From NCBI GenBank assembly GCA_903896545.1, contig CAITYF010000004.1, forward strand, positions 1 through 32,283: 32,283 bases of DNA, in the 5' to 3' direction. The notes under the pieces were generated by a model. It was not told where the DNA came from. It worked only from the letters and a program-made list of their open reading frames with translations, and did no database searches. Source of the DNA: an uncultured Myxococcales bacterium (GTDB taxonomy: Bacteria; Myxococcota_A; UBA9042). Every line of letters starts with the position of its first letter. Position 1 is the first letter of the stretch. Below are positions 6,910 through 14,532 of the stretch, one piece after another. Position numbers and translations under genes: made by a program.

Positions 6910-8871
6910 ATGCAGACCCGTTTGCGCCTGATGTTCTGGCTTTGCCTGCTCCTGCCGCTGCGCGCGTGGGCCGCGGAGCCGCAGGCCGTGCTGCCCGAAG
7001 GCTGCGAATCTGCTGTGTTGGCGTGGCTGTTGCCCCTGGAAATGGACAAACCCGCGACGCCGGAGTGGGTGCTGCGCGACGTGGGTCTGGATCGGAGTCG
7101 GCTGCAGTTGACGCTGGAGGGGCCGGGGGGGCGAAAGGCGCACGCGGCGATGGCGCATCGTCTGGATGAGGGCGCGGGCGATCTGGTCGGGGACGTCCGT
7201 TTGCTGTGCCAGCCCGATCTGCCGCAGGACGTTTGTCGCGCGCTGCACACGGCGCTCACGCACACGCCTCGCGCGCAGCTGCCGTGGCGCGTTGCCCCGC
7301 CAAAGTCGGCAGGCGCGGCCCAGATCGAGCGCCCCGAGCCGCAATTCTCTGCGAATCAGCCCACACGTGCGGCGCGCGCCACGCTGCTGGGCGTCTGGAT
7401 CGCACTTCTCCTCTTGCTCGTTGCGTTGGCGCGTCGTCGTCTTGTGCGTCTACCGAAGTGGGCGCTGTTGGGCGTGCCTGCCGTGACGCTCCTTGGTGTC
7501 CTCGTCCGCCTTTGGCTGGCGCCGCGTGGGTTGCAGCACGAACTTTTCCACGCCGCAGAATCGTTGTCCTTCCTCCACGGCACCGCGCGCGTGGCCAATG
7601 GTGAAGCTGTCCCCGCGCTCGTCACCGCGTTGAACGCGCTCCACGACGCCGAAGACGCAACGCTTTACGCCACCACGCTCGCATTCTCCGTGCTCACGCC
7701 GCCCGCGCTTGTCTGGTTCGCGTGGCAGCTGCACCGGATTCCACGCGCTGCGCTGCTCGCCGGCACGCTCGTCGCGCTTCTACCCGTCCACATTCACTTT
7801 GCGCGCAGTGAAGAATTCGGCGTGGTTGGCATCGCGCTGGCGCTGACAAGCTGGGCGGCCTGGCTGGACTGGCTCAAGTCGCGGGAAACGTTGCCGCTGC
7901 TGATTGCCGCGACAGCGGGCGTGCTGGCCGTCCAGTCGCGTCCGGAATTCGTGCTGTTGCCGCTTCTGCACCTGACGCTGCTCGCCGTTGTGCCGACGCC
8001 CGATCTGCTGCGTCGTCGCGTGCTCCTGCTCGTGCTACCGCTCGCCGCGGTCGCTGCCTGGCCGCTGCTTGTCGATTTGCGCGTCCGCGGCGGCTTCCCC
8101 GGTTTTTCGCCTCTGGCGGTACACGCGATCGCCGATCGCCTGTCGTGGCTTGACGCCTCGATGACCGTACCGCCGATGTTTGCGTGGCTGGTGCTTGGTC
8201 TGGCGTTTGGACTGCGCCGCGCGCCGCGGCCGACCGCGTGGCTTGCGCTGTGGTTGTTGCTCCTGGCGTTGCTGTTGCTGTCGCTCTACGTCGGTGCTGG
8301 GGCGTATGCGTGGCGTATTCAACTGCTCTCGTCGGTGCTTGCTTGCATCGTGACCGCGCTGGCGGTCGAGGCGCTGCCGCCGCTTAGAAGCGCCCCCGCG
8401 GCGGCACTGGTCCTGACTGCGACCGTCCAACTCGTCGTGGTGCACACCACGGTTGCGGAGCCAAGTCTCACTGAACGGCAATTTCGCTTCGAACGCGCGG
8501 CCGCACCGCGTTTGCCGCACGGCGCCGAGGTGCTGGCTGTCTTGAACGCGGGTTTTGACCATCCTCCGCCGCTGGGCGATCTGCGTCTGGGCGAGGCGCG
8601 CGTGCTGCGCGACGTCGCTGATCCAGCGAACCTGGAAGCGGCGACCGATCGCGTGTTTCTGCAGTCCGCTGCGTGTTGGGTGCAGTGGCCGGGCGAGGTG
8701 CGGACGCCCACCGGTCTGCATCCGGTCTGTCAGGCCGTCCACGACCGCTTCCGTCTCGAACCGATCGCGGCGACCGATCTGCCGCCGACCCGCGAACCGC
8801 CGCTCGCGTGGGCGCCCATTGCACGCAAGGAAGGATACCGTATTGGTTTTTACCGCCTGCAGCCGCGGTAG
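6910..8871 (+). CDS. GT-C-type membrane protein, paralog A
   Basis: Integral membrane protein of 653 aa with the look of a GT-C (ArnT/PMT-like) glycosyltransferase. A signal peptide (about 1-22, ending AWA|AEP) leads into a soluble segment of roughly 130 residues, then about ten hydrophobic helices from residue 157, and a soluble C-terminal tail of about 130 residues. Typical GT-C landmarks are RLWLAP then HELFHAAES in the first large loop, FARSEEFGV and QSRPEFVLLPLL. It is a clear paralog of the next protein: the N-terminal domains share ExxVLxWLxPL...EWxxxDV, and the tails share CW...HPxC...IGFYRL. The loop acid seen in the paralog (VDES) is AAES here, so activity may differ. GGAGG precedes the ATG by 3 bp. 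Acceptor and donor are unknown. Confidence 0.75.
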   Translation: MQTRLRLMFWLCLLLPLRAWAAEPQAVLPEGCESAVLAWLLPLEMDKPATPEWVLRDVGLDRSRLQLTLEGPGGRKAHAAMAHRLDEGAGDLVGDVRLLCQPDLPQDVCRALHTALTHTPRAQLPWRVAPPKSAGAAQIERPEPQFSANQPTRAARATLLGVWIALLLLLVALARRRLVRLPKWALLGVPAVTLLGVLVRLWLAPRGLQHELFHAAESLSFLHGTARVANGEAVPALVTALNALHDAEDATLYATTLAFSVLTPPALVWFAWQLHRIPRAALLAGTLVALLPVHIHFARSEEFGVVGIALALTSWAAWLDWLKSRETLPLLIAATAGVLAVQSRPEFVLLPLLHLTLLAVVPTPDLLRRRVLLLVLPLAAVAAWPLLVDLRVRGGFPGFSPLAVHAIADRLSWLDASMTVPPMFAWLVLGLAFGLRRAPRPTAWLALWLLLLALLLLSLYVGAGAYAWRIQLLSSVLACIVTALAVEALPPLRSAPAAALVLTATVQLVVVHTTVAEPSLTERQFRFERAAAPRLPHGAEVLAVLNAGFDHPPPLGDLRLGEARVLRDVADPANLEAATDRVFLQSAACWVQWPGEVRTPTGLHPVCQAVHDRFRLEPIAATDLPPTREPPLAWAPIARKEGYRIGFYRLQPR

Positions 8872-8880
8872 ACTCTGGGC

Positions 8881-10923
8881 ATGCAGCATTGCGCACGCCC
8901 TGCTAAGATGCGCGCGATGACGGTCGCTTCTCTACCCGAACAACTCGCCGTGTCCCCGACTCCGCGGTGCGTTGTGGCCGTGGCGGTTATAGTCGCCGGC
9001 CTGTTCGCCGTGCTGACTGGCCCGCTGCCGCCGCGTGAACAGGTGGAGACGGCCAATTGGACCGTGCCTGAGCACCGCGAGACCGACGTGCTGAAGTGGC
9101 TCGGGCCGCTGAGCGATGGCGCGCATTTGACGTCCGAGTGGCGCATTGCGGACGTCGCGATCGAGTCCACTGGCTTGAAGTTGCACCTCCGCGATCCATC
9201 AGATGCGCCCGGCCCTTGGGCTTCTCTGCGCCTGGACGGTCAGCCGCCGAAGCTGCTGCTCGACTTGCCGCCGCAACTCCCGCCGGACATCCGACAGCGC
9301 GTGCAAGCGGCAACCGCCAAGTTCGTTCTGCCCGGACCTTTTGTGCGCACCCAGCCAATTCTTCGCCCGCCGCCGCTCGTGTCGTGGTCGCTGCTCGCGG
9401 CGGCGTACCTGACGTTGCGGTTCTTCTCTGCGTTGACGCTGCTGCTCGCTGGCGTGTGGTTGGCGCGGCGCTTGCCCAGGCGGTTGTGGCTGCCGTATCT
9501 GGCGCTCACGGCGCTGGCCGCGGCGGCGCGTCTTTGGCTCTCGCCAGCTACGTTCCTGCACGAGTACTACCACGTCGACGAGTCGCTGGGGCTCCTCGCT
9601 GGGCAGCCCGGATTCTTCAACGGCTACGGCGGACCGGCGTTGTATTCCGCGCTGGTGCCGTGGCTGCCCGCGGATCCGACGTGGATGTTCGCCGTGAACG
9701 GACTTGCCGCAACGTTGACCGTGCCCGTACTGGGCCGCTTGGCAGCGTCGCTGTGGAACGACGAACGCGCGGGGCTGGCGGCGGGCCTCGTGCTAGCGCT
9801 GTTACCGCTGCACCTGCGCTGGAGTGCGGCGGAAGATCAGTGGATTCTCGGCACGGCGTGGGCGGTCCTCGCGCTGGCGGCGTGGCTGGACGCGATCGAC
9901 ACCAACGACCGTCTGGCCGCGCTCGTTGCGTTGCTCTCGGCGGTTCTCGCCAGTCAGGCGCGGCCGGAGCTGATCCCGTTTCCCGCGATGCTCGTCGTGC
10001 TCGCGTTCCTGCGCCAGCGCGGATGGCTGTTGACCTGGTTGCGCGTACGGATCAACGGGCTGATGCTGCTGATCGCGCTGCTCGCCGCGTGGCCGATCGC
10101 GCTCGTGCTCGTCAACCGGCCGCAACCACCTCAGGCGACGTTGGAGCACCTGCAGCTCTGGCGGGACATGCAATGGCGCAACTCCGATTGGACGCCGCTG
10201 CCTCTGCAGATGCTCAGCGTCTTGTCGTTGGTGCTTGCGCTCGTGCGCCGCAACTTCGTTGTCCTCGCGATCGCGTTGGCGTTTCTGTTGTGGATTGGCC
10301 TGCCCACCGTGTTTTACGGCGCGACGGGGCCGTTTCTCGAGCGCACACAACTGCTGAGTTGTGCGCTCGCCGTGAGCGTCGCTGTGGGCGCGCTTCCCCT
10401 CGTGCTGCACGCGCTTCCCACGCGAATTTGGCTCGCGGGCCTCTTGCTCATGGCGTTGGTCGCGGTACAGGATCGGCGCGCTGCGATTACCGCGTTGAGC
10501 GGGCAGCAACAGGAGTGGACCTTCTTGCACGCGCACCTGCCGCTTCAGAATCCGCCCAAAAGGCTGCTCGCATTGGCGGGACAGACGCTGGACCGTTTTC
10601 CGACCATGCTCTTTCCTGACGCGATCGCGCCACAAATTCTGAGTCAGGAGGAGGCCGTCCGCACCCACAATTGGCCGACGCCTGCGCCCGATTTGCTGTA
10701 CTACCAAAGCATGCGCTGTTGGTTTTCGCAGGTCGATGAGCCGCCGGTGCCGCTGGGTCACATGCACCCGCTCTGCGCCGCCGTCAGCGCGCACTACGCG
10801 ATGGAGCCAGTGGCGGTCGCAGACTTACCTGGGCCCGTTGGTCCAATGCTGACGCCGCTCACGCCGCCGCCGTACAAGGTCGGCTTTTTCCGTCTGACCG
10901 GCGTGCAGGCGGGCGTACAATGA
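8881..10923 (+). CDS. GT-C-type membrane protein, paralog B
   Basis: Membrane protein of up to 680 aa, paralogous to the gene just upstream and built the same way. It has an N-terminal hydrophobic anchor (about 30-49), a soluble domain with the shared ExxVLxWLxPL...EWxxxDV pattern, a multi-helix membrane domain and a C-terminal soluble tail (CWFS...HPLC...VGFFRL). The first large loop reads RLWLSP, then HEYYHVDES, where the D-E pair fits the acidic catalytic motif of GT-C transferases using polyprenyl-phosphate sugars. SAAEDQWILG and QARPELIPFP follow. The start is uncertain: ATGs at 8881, 8908 and 8917 all lack a good ribosome site, and any of them keeps the anchor. The stop overlaps the next start (ATGA). 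Confidence 0.77.
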   Translation: MQHCARPAKMRAMTVASLPEQLAVSPTPRCVVAVAVIVAGLFAVLTGPLPPREQVETANWTVPEHRETDVLKWLGPLSDGAHLTSEWRIADVAIESTGLKLHLRDPSDAPGPWASLRLDGQPPKLLLDLPPQLPPDIRQRVQAATAKFVLPGPFVRTQPILRPPPLVSWSLLAAAYLTLRFFSALTLLLAGVWLARRLPRRLWLPYLALTALAAAARLWLSPATFLHEYYHVDESLGLLAGQPGFFNGYGGPALYSALVPWLPADPTWMFAVNGLAATLTVPVLGRLAASLWNDERAGLAAGLVLALLPLHLRWSAAEDQWILGTAWAVLALAAWLDAIDTNDRLAALVALLSAVLASQARPELIPFPAMLVVLAFLRQRGWLLTWLRVRINGLMLLIALLAAWPIALVLVNRPQPPQATLEHLQLWRDMQWRNSDWTPLPLQMLSVLSLVLALVRRNFVVLAIALAFLLWIGLPTVFYGATGPFLERTQLLSCALAVSVAVGALPLVLHALPTRIWLAGLLLMALVAVQDRRAAITALSGQQQEWTFLHAHLPLQNPPKRLLALAGQTLDRFPTMLFPDAIAPQILSQEEAVRTHNWPTPAPDLLYYQSMRCWFSQVDEPPVPLGHMHPLCAAVSAHYAMEPVAVADLPGPVGPMLTPLTPPPYKVGFFRLTGVQAGVQ

Positions 10924-11510
10924 CGAACCGCCGCTTCTACCAGCACCGCGTGAATACGGTCGCCGAACTACGGCAATTGCCGCCGGACGTTGGCCTGGAA
11001 TTCGACCTGCGTTCGGACGGTCCCGACGTGCTCGTGACCCACGATCCGTTTACGCAGGGGCCGCCGATCGAGGCGTTCTTCCCGCATATCGCCGCACGCC
11101 CGTGTATTTTCAACGTGAAGACCGAAGGCGTAGAAGCGCGCGTCCTCGCCTTGGCAGAACAGCACAATGTGACCGATTTCTTCTTTCTGGATCTGTCGGT
11201 GCCCGCCGCGTGGAAGCTCGCGCAGTCGGGCGAGACGCGGATGGCTGTGCGGTGGTCGGAAGTGGAGCCGTTGGAAGGTGTTCTGGCGTGGCGCGGTCGC
11301 GCGTCGTGGGTCTGGATCGACTGTTTCAGCCGTTTCCCCGGCACGTTGGCGCAATGGCAGCAGCTCGCCCGCGACTTCAAGCTCTGCGTCGTGAGTCCGG
11401 AGCTGCAGCGCCATTCGCCGGAAGTGACGGCCAGCCTCCGCGCGTTTCTCGCGGACAAGCCCTTTGACGCTGTGTGCAGCAAGCACGCGACGCTTTGGCG
11501 GGCGCCATGA
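10920..11510 (+). CDS. Glycerophosphodiester phosphodiesterase-like protein
   Basis: Soluble protein of 196 aa resembling the GDPD/PI-PLC TIM-barrel phosphodiesterases but shorter than the usual 240-250 aa. Conserved active-site elements are present: QHR (H9, R10) at the N-terminus, E27 and D29 in GLEFDLRSDG, H41 in VTHDPF, and K67 in FNVKTEG. The family hydrolyses glycerophosphodiesters with a metal ion. Here the placement in a sugar-activation operon suggests it acts on a phosphodiester in glycan assembly or recycling rather than on phospholipid, which is inference. It overlaps the genes on both sides by 4 bp (ATGA), so expression should be locked to the neighbours. Confidence 0.7.
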   Translation: MTNRRFYQHRVNTVAELRQLPPDVGLEFDLRSDGPDVLVTHDPFTQGPPIEAFFPHIAARPCIFNVKTEGVEARVLALAEQHNVTDFFFLDLSVPAAWKLAQSGETRMAVRWSEVEPLEGVLAWRGRASWVWIDCFSRFPGTLAQWQQLARDFKLCVVSPELQRHSPEVTASLRAFLADKPFDAVCSKHATLWRAP

Positions 11511-13609
11511 CGGTCAACACCGCGTCCCTGCAAGATTCCTGGCAACAACTGCGCCGCGAGCCGCTATTTTGGGTGTTTCTGGCGCTCAAAATCGTGCTGT
11601 CGCTGTGCTGTGGCTCGCACTTCGCCACGCGCTGGTTCGTGCCGTTTCTGCACGATTTTGGCAAAGCGCCGTCCCTGGATCCGTGGCAGCACTTCCTCGA
11701 TCTGCAAGAGATTCAAGCGTTTCCCTACGGTCCGACGATGCTTTTGGGCCTCGGCGCGCCGTGGCTAGTTGTCGCCCCGTTGGGTGCCGCCCCGATGGGT
11801 GCGTTCAGTCTTCTGCTGCTGCGTTTGCCGCTTCTGGCCGCCGACGTCCTGATCTGCGTGCTCCTCATGTCCTGGCTCCCGCAGCAAGCCCGCACCGTCG
11901 CGCGCAGCTGGTCGGCGAGCCCGATCGTCCTGTACGCGACCTACGTGCACGGCCAACTCGACCTTTGGCCCACGGCGCTTCTGCTTTTGGCGATCTGGCT
12001 TGTGCTCGGCGATCGGCCGCGCTGGGGCGCGTTCGTGCTGGGTCTGGGGCTCGCGGCCAAGTTGCACCTTCTCGTCGCTGTGCCGTTTCTGCTGACGTTT
12101 CTCTGGAAGCGCCGCCGTGGTCGTCGCGCGTTGCCGGCGGTGCTGGCGATCCTCGCGCTCACGCTGATTGCTGCGTACGCGCCGGTCTGGACGCCCGCAT
12201 TTCACAAGATGGTCCTGCAGAGTCCCGAATCCGCGCGTCTGTGGGCGGTCTCGTTGCCGTTCGGTCCGCATCTCGTGCTTTACCTCGCGCCGATGGCGCT
12301 GGTCTTTGCGTGGTTGCGCATGGCGACTTGGCGGTCGGTGGAGCGCGACCTGTTCCTGCTCATGCTGGGACTCGCCTTCCTCGCGCTGGTCGCTCTTGTC
12401 CCGCCGCAGCCCGGCTGGTTCGTGTGGTCGGCGCCGTTCGTTGTGTTTCTGGGCGCGCAGTTTACACGCACGGCGAACTGGTCTGTCCGCGCGATGAACG
12501 CGGCGTACCTGCTCTACTTCTTTGTCGCGCAGACGGATACGGTGCTTGACGCGCTGGATCCGCTCCTGGGCAACGGTTCTGGCGTGCGTGCCGCGGCGCG
12601 TTTGCAGGACGCGATTCCCGCGCTGGCCGATCCACGTGCGCCGGGTCTTGCGTGGACGCTGCTCTTTTGCGCGACGGCGTGGACCGCGTGGGAAATGGCG
12701 CGACGAGGAATTCGCGCGCAGATGACCGGGCGCCACGACGAGGTCTTTCTGATCGGCTTGGGCGGTGACAGCGGTGCGGGCAAGCATACGCTGGCGCGCG
12801 ACCTGCTCGCTGTGCTGGGCGACCACTTGGCGCTCGTCGATGGCGACGACGACCACCGCTGGGAGCGTGGCGATCCGGCGTGGCAGCAACTGACGCACCT
12901 CGATCCGCGCGCCAATCACCTGCAAACGCAGCTCGCCGCCCTCCAGCGGCTGCGGCAGGGTGCGGACGTGCACAAGGCGCGTTACGACCACGTGCACGGG
13001 CGGTTCACGCGTCCGGTCCTGTGGCCGTCGGCGCGCGTGGTTGGGTTGGTCGGGTTGCACCCCTTCTACTTGAGCGCGCAACGTCGACTCCTGGATCTGC
13101 GTGTGTTTGTCGACGCCGCTGATGACGTTCGGCGGACCTGGAAGCTCGCCCGCGACGTGCAAGATCGCGGCAAGACCGAGGCGAGCGTGCTTGCAGAGCT
13201 GGAACGCCGCGAGCCCGACGCACAGCGGTTTGTGCGGCCGCAAATGCAGCACGCTGACGTCGTCTTGGGACACACTGCGGTGGTCGTCGGTGCCCAAGTG
13301 GCAATGCGCGTGGAGTTGGCTGGCCACTTGGATCCGTTTGCGTTGCTGGAAGCACTGCAGGCGCAGCCGGATCTTCAGGTGACGTGGCTCGCAGATCCGA
13401 CGCTGCACCGCGAGACGATGCAGGTCGTCGGCGAATTGCCGGTGGACGCCGTGGCAGCGCTGGCGTCGTCGCTGCTACCCGATGCCGACGATTGGTTGGT
13501 TGAGAAGGCCGCGTGGCACGCAGGTCAGCGCGGACTTGGCCAGGTCGTGCTGCTGCACGCGCTCGGCGCGGCGTGGAATGCGACGGAATCGACGCGGACG
13601 GTCGCGTGA
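11507..13609 (+). CDS. Fusion: polytopic membrane domain plus uridine-kinase-like P-loop kinase
   Basis: Protein of 700 aa with two unlike halves. Residues 1 to about 400 are a polytopic membrane domain with GT-C/GT87-like traits (DPWQHFLDLQEI, FPYGP, YVHGQLDLWP, KLHLLVAVPF). Residues about 412-600 are a soluble P-loop kinase of the uridine kinase/phosphoribulokinase group: Walker A GDSGAGKHT (420-428), then LVDGDDDHRWERGDP, LTHLDPRANHL, KARYDHVHGRFT, and the lid-like LARDVQDRGK. About 100 residues of unclear nature follow. The frame opens at 11474, but the ATG at 11507 gives the 4-bp ATGA overlap used throughout this operon. The kinase probably phosphorylates a sugar or polyol rather than uridine; the substrate is unknown. 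I know of no standard protein with this architecture. Confidence 0.75.
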   Translation: MTVNTASLQDSWQQLRREPLFWVFLALKIVLSLCCGSHFATRWFVPFLHDFGKAPSLDPWQHFLDLQEIQAFPYGPTMLLGLGAPWLVVAPLGAAPMGAFSLLLLRLPLLAADVLICVLLMSWLPQQARTVARSWSASPIVLYATYVHGQLDLWPTALLLLAIWLVLGDRPRWGAFVLGLGLAAKLHLLVAVPFLLTFLWKRRRGRRALPAVLAILALTLIAAYAPVWTPAFHKMVLQSPESARLWAVSLPFGPHLVLYLAPMALVFAWLRMATWRSVERDLFLLMLGLAFLALVALVPPQPGWFVWSAPFVVFLGAQFTRTANWSVRAMNAAYLLYFFVAQTDTVLDALDPLLGNGSGVRAAARLQDAIPALADPRAPGLAWTLLFCATAWTAWEMARRGIRAQMTGRHDEVFLIGLGGDSGAGKHTLARDLLAVLGDHLALVDGDDDHRWERGDPAWQQLTHLDPRANHLQTQLAALQRLRQGADVHKARYDHVHGRFTRPVLWPSARVVGLVGLHPFYLSAQRRLLDLRVFVDAADDVRRTWKLARDVQDRGKTEASVLAELERREPDAQRFVRPQMQHADVVLGHTAVVVGAQVAMRVELAGHLDPFALLEALQAQPDLQVTWLADPTLHRETMQVVGELPVDAVAALASSLLPDADDWLVEKAAWHAGQRGLGQVVLLHALGAAWNATESTRTVA

Positions 13610-14532
13610 ACCTTCAACCGCTGATTGCGCTCGGGCAGCAACTCTCTGGCTTGGCGTGGGTGCAAGGCCCGGGCGGCAATCTTTCGGTGAAGAACGCGCA
13701 AATGTTGGTGGTGAAGGCGTCGGGTACGAGGCTGGGCGATCTCCACGCGCCGAACGCGTTGGCGCACGTGCCGATGGCCCTCGCGCAAACAGCGCTCGCG
13801 GGCGATGAGCGGGCCGAAAAGGCGCTTTTCAACATCACGCCGCGGCCGTCCTTGGAGACGTGGCTGCACGCGCTTCCCGGTCGTTACGTCGTGCACACCC
13901 ATCCGCTGGGCGTCCTGCTGTGGGCGTGCAGTGCGCGCAAAGCGTTGCCCGACGTGGCCGACATCGGCGCTGCACTGCCCGGCCGAGACTTGGCGCTGGC
14001 GCTCTTGGCGCACAGCGCGGCCGACGCGTGGCTGCTGCGCAATCACGGGCTGGTGGTTCGCGCGTCGTCGGCGCGACAGGCGCTGCAGATGACGCGGCAA
14101 ATCGACGCGGTTTGTCGTCGCGCATTTGGTGTTCGTGCGGGCGATCTGCCTGTGCTGCCGCCGGTCGTGGCACAGCCCGTGCCGGGTGGATTCATCGCAG
14201 ACATTTCCCCGCAACACGCAAGTGAGGCGCGCTACCTGTTTCCCGACGCCGCCGTGCTCGCGGCGCAGACGTCCGTTGCCGAGCTCACGCTGGAAGCCGC
14301 AGGAGCCAAACTGGTGGCAGATGCGCGCCCCGGTGTGCTCGTGACGCCGCTCGGTTCGCGCTGGGCGGTGGCGCGGACGGAAACACAGCTGCGCGACGTG
14401 GTTGAAGTGGTGACTGCGCACGACTGGCTGCTCGCACGGCTGGGAAATGGTGCTGTGCCCTTGCCCGACTCGATGACAGCGGCCATTCTTGCCATGCCGG
14501 CCGAGCGTTTTCGCCAAGGAGTCGCGCCGTGA
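13606..14532 (+). CDS. Class II aldolase/adducin-family protein
   Basis: Soluble protein of 308 aa in the class II aldolase family (fuculose- and rhamnulose-phosphate aldolase relatives), which cleaves or forms sugar phosphates with a divalent metal. The phosphate-binding GPGGNLSVKN (21-30) and VVKASGT (35-41) are present. The catalytic region reads RPSLETWLHALPG with E84, then HTHP with metal ligands H97 and H99, and the third ligand H147 in RNHGLVV. It starts with GTG at 13606, overlapping the kinase stop as GTGA; the open frame to 13513 is a shadow of the kinase gene. The last 100 residues extend past the core fold. Within this operon it may supply or trim the sugar phosphate used by the kinase and nucleotidyltransferase. 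Confidence 0.8.
   Translation: MNLQPLIALGQQLSGLAWVQGPGGNLSVKNAQMLVVKASGTRLGDLHAPNALAHVPMALAQTALAGDERAEKALFNITPRPSLETWLHALPGRYVVHTHPLGVLLWACSARKALPDVADIGAALPGRDLALALLAHSAADAWLLRNHGLVVRASSARQALQMTRQIDAVCRRAFGVRAGDLPVLPPVVAQPVPGGFIADISPQHASEARYLFPDAAVLAAQTSVAELTLEAAGAKLVADARPGVLVTPLGSRWAVARTETQLRDVVEVVTAHDWLLARLGNGAVPLPDSMTAAILAMPAERFRQGVAP

Noticed and set aside
9096..10619. 507-codon alternative plus-strand frame inside the second GT-C gene
   Set aside because: Its Ala/Arg/Gly-rich translation lacks hydrophobic helices or motifs, and the other frame aligns with the upstream paralog.
11765..13408. 547-codon minus-strand open frame opposite the membrane/kinase fusion
   Set aside because: It is antisense shadow with Arg/Gln-rich content; the plus strand carries membrane helices and a kinase motif set.
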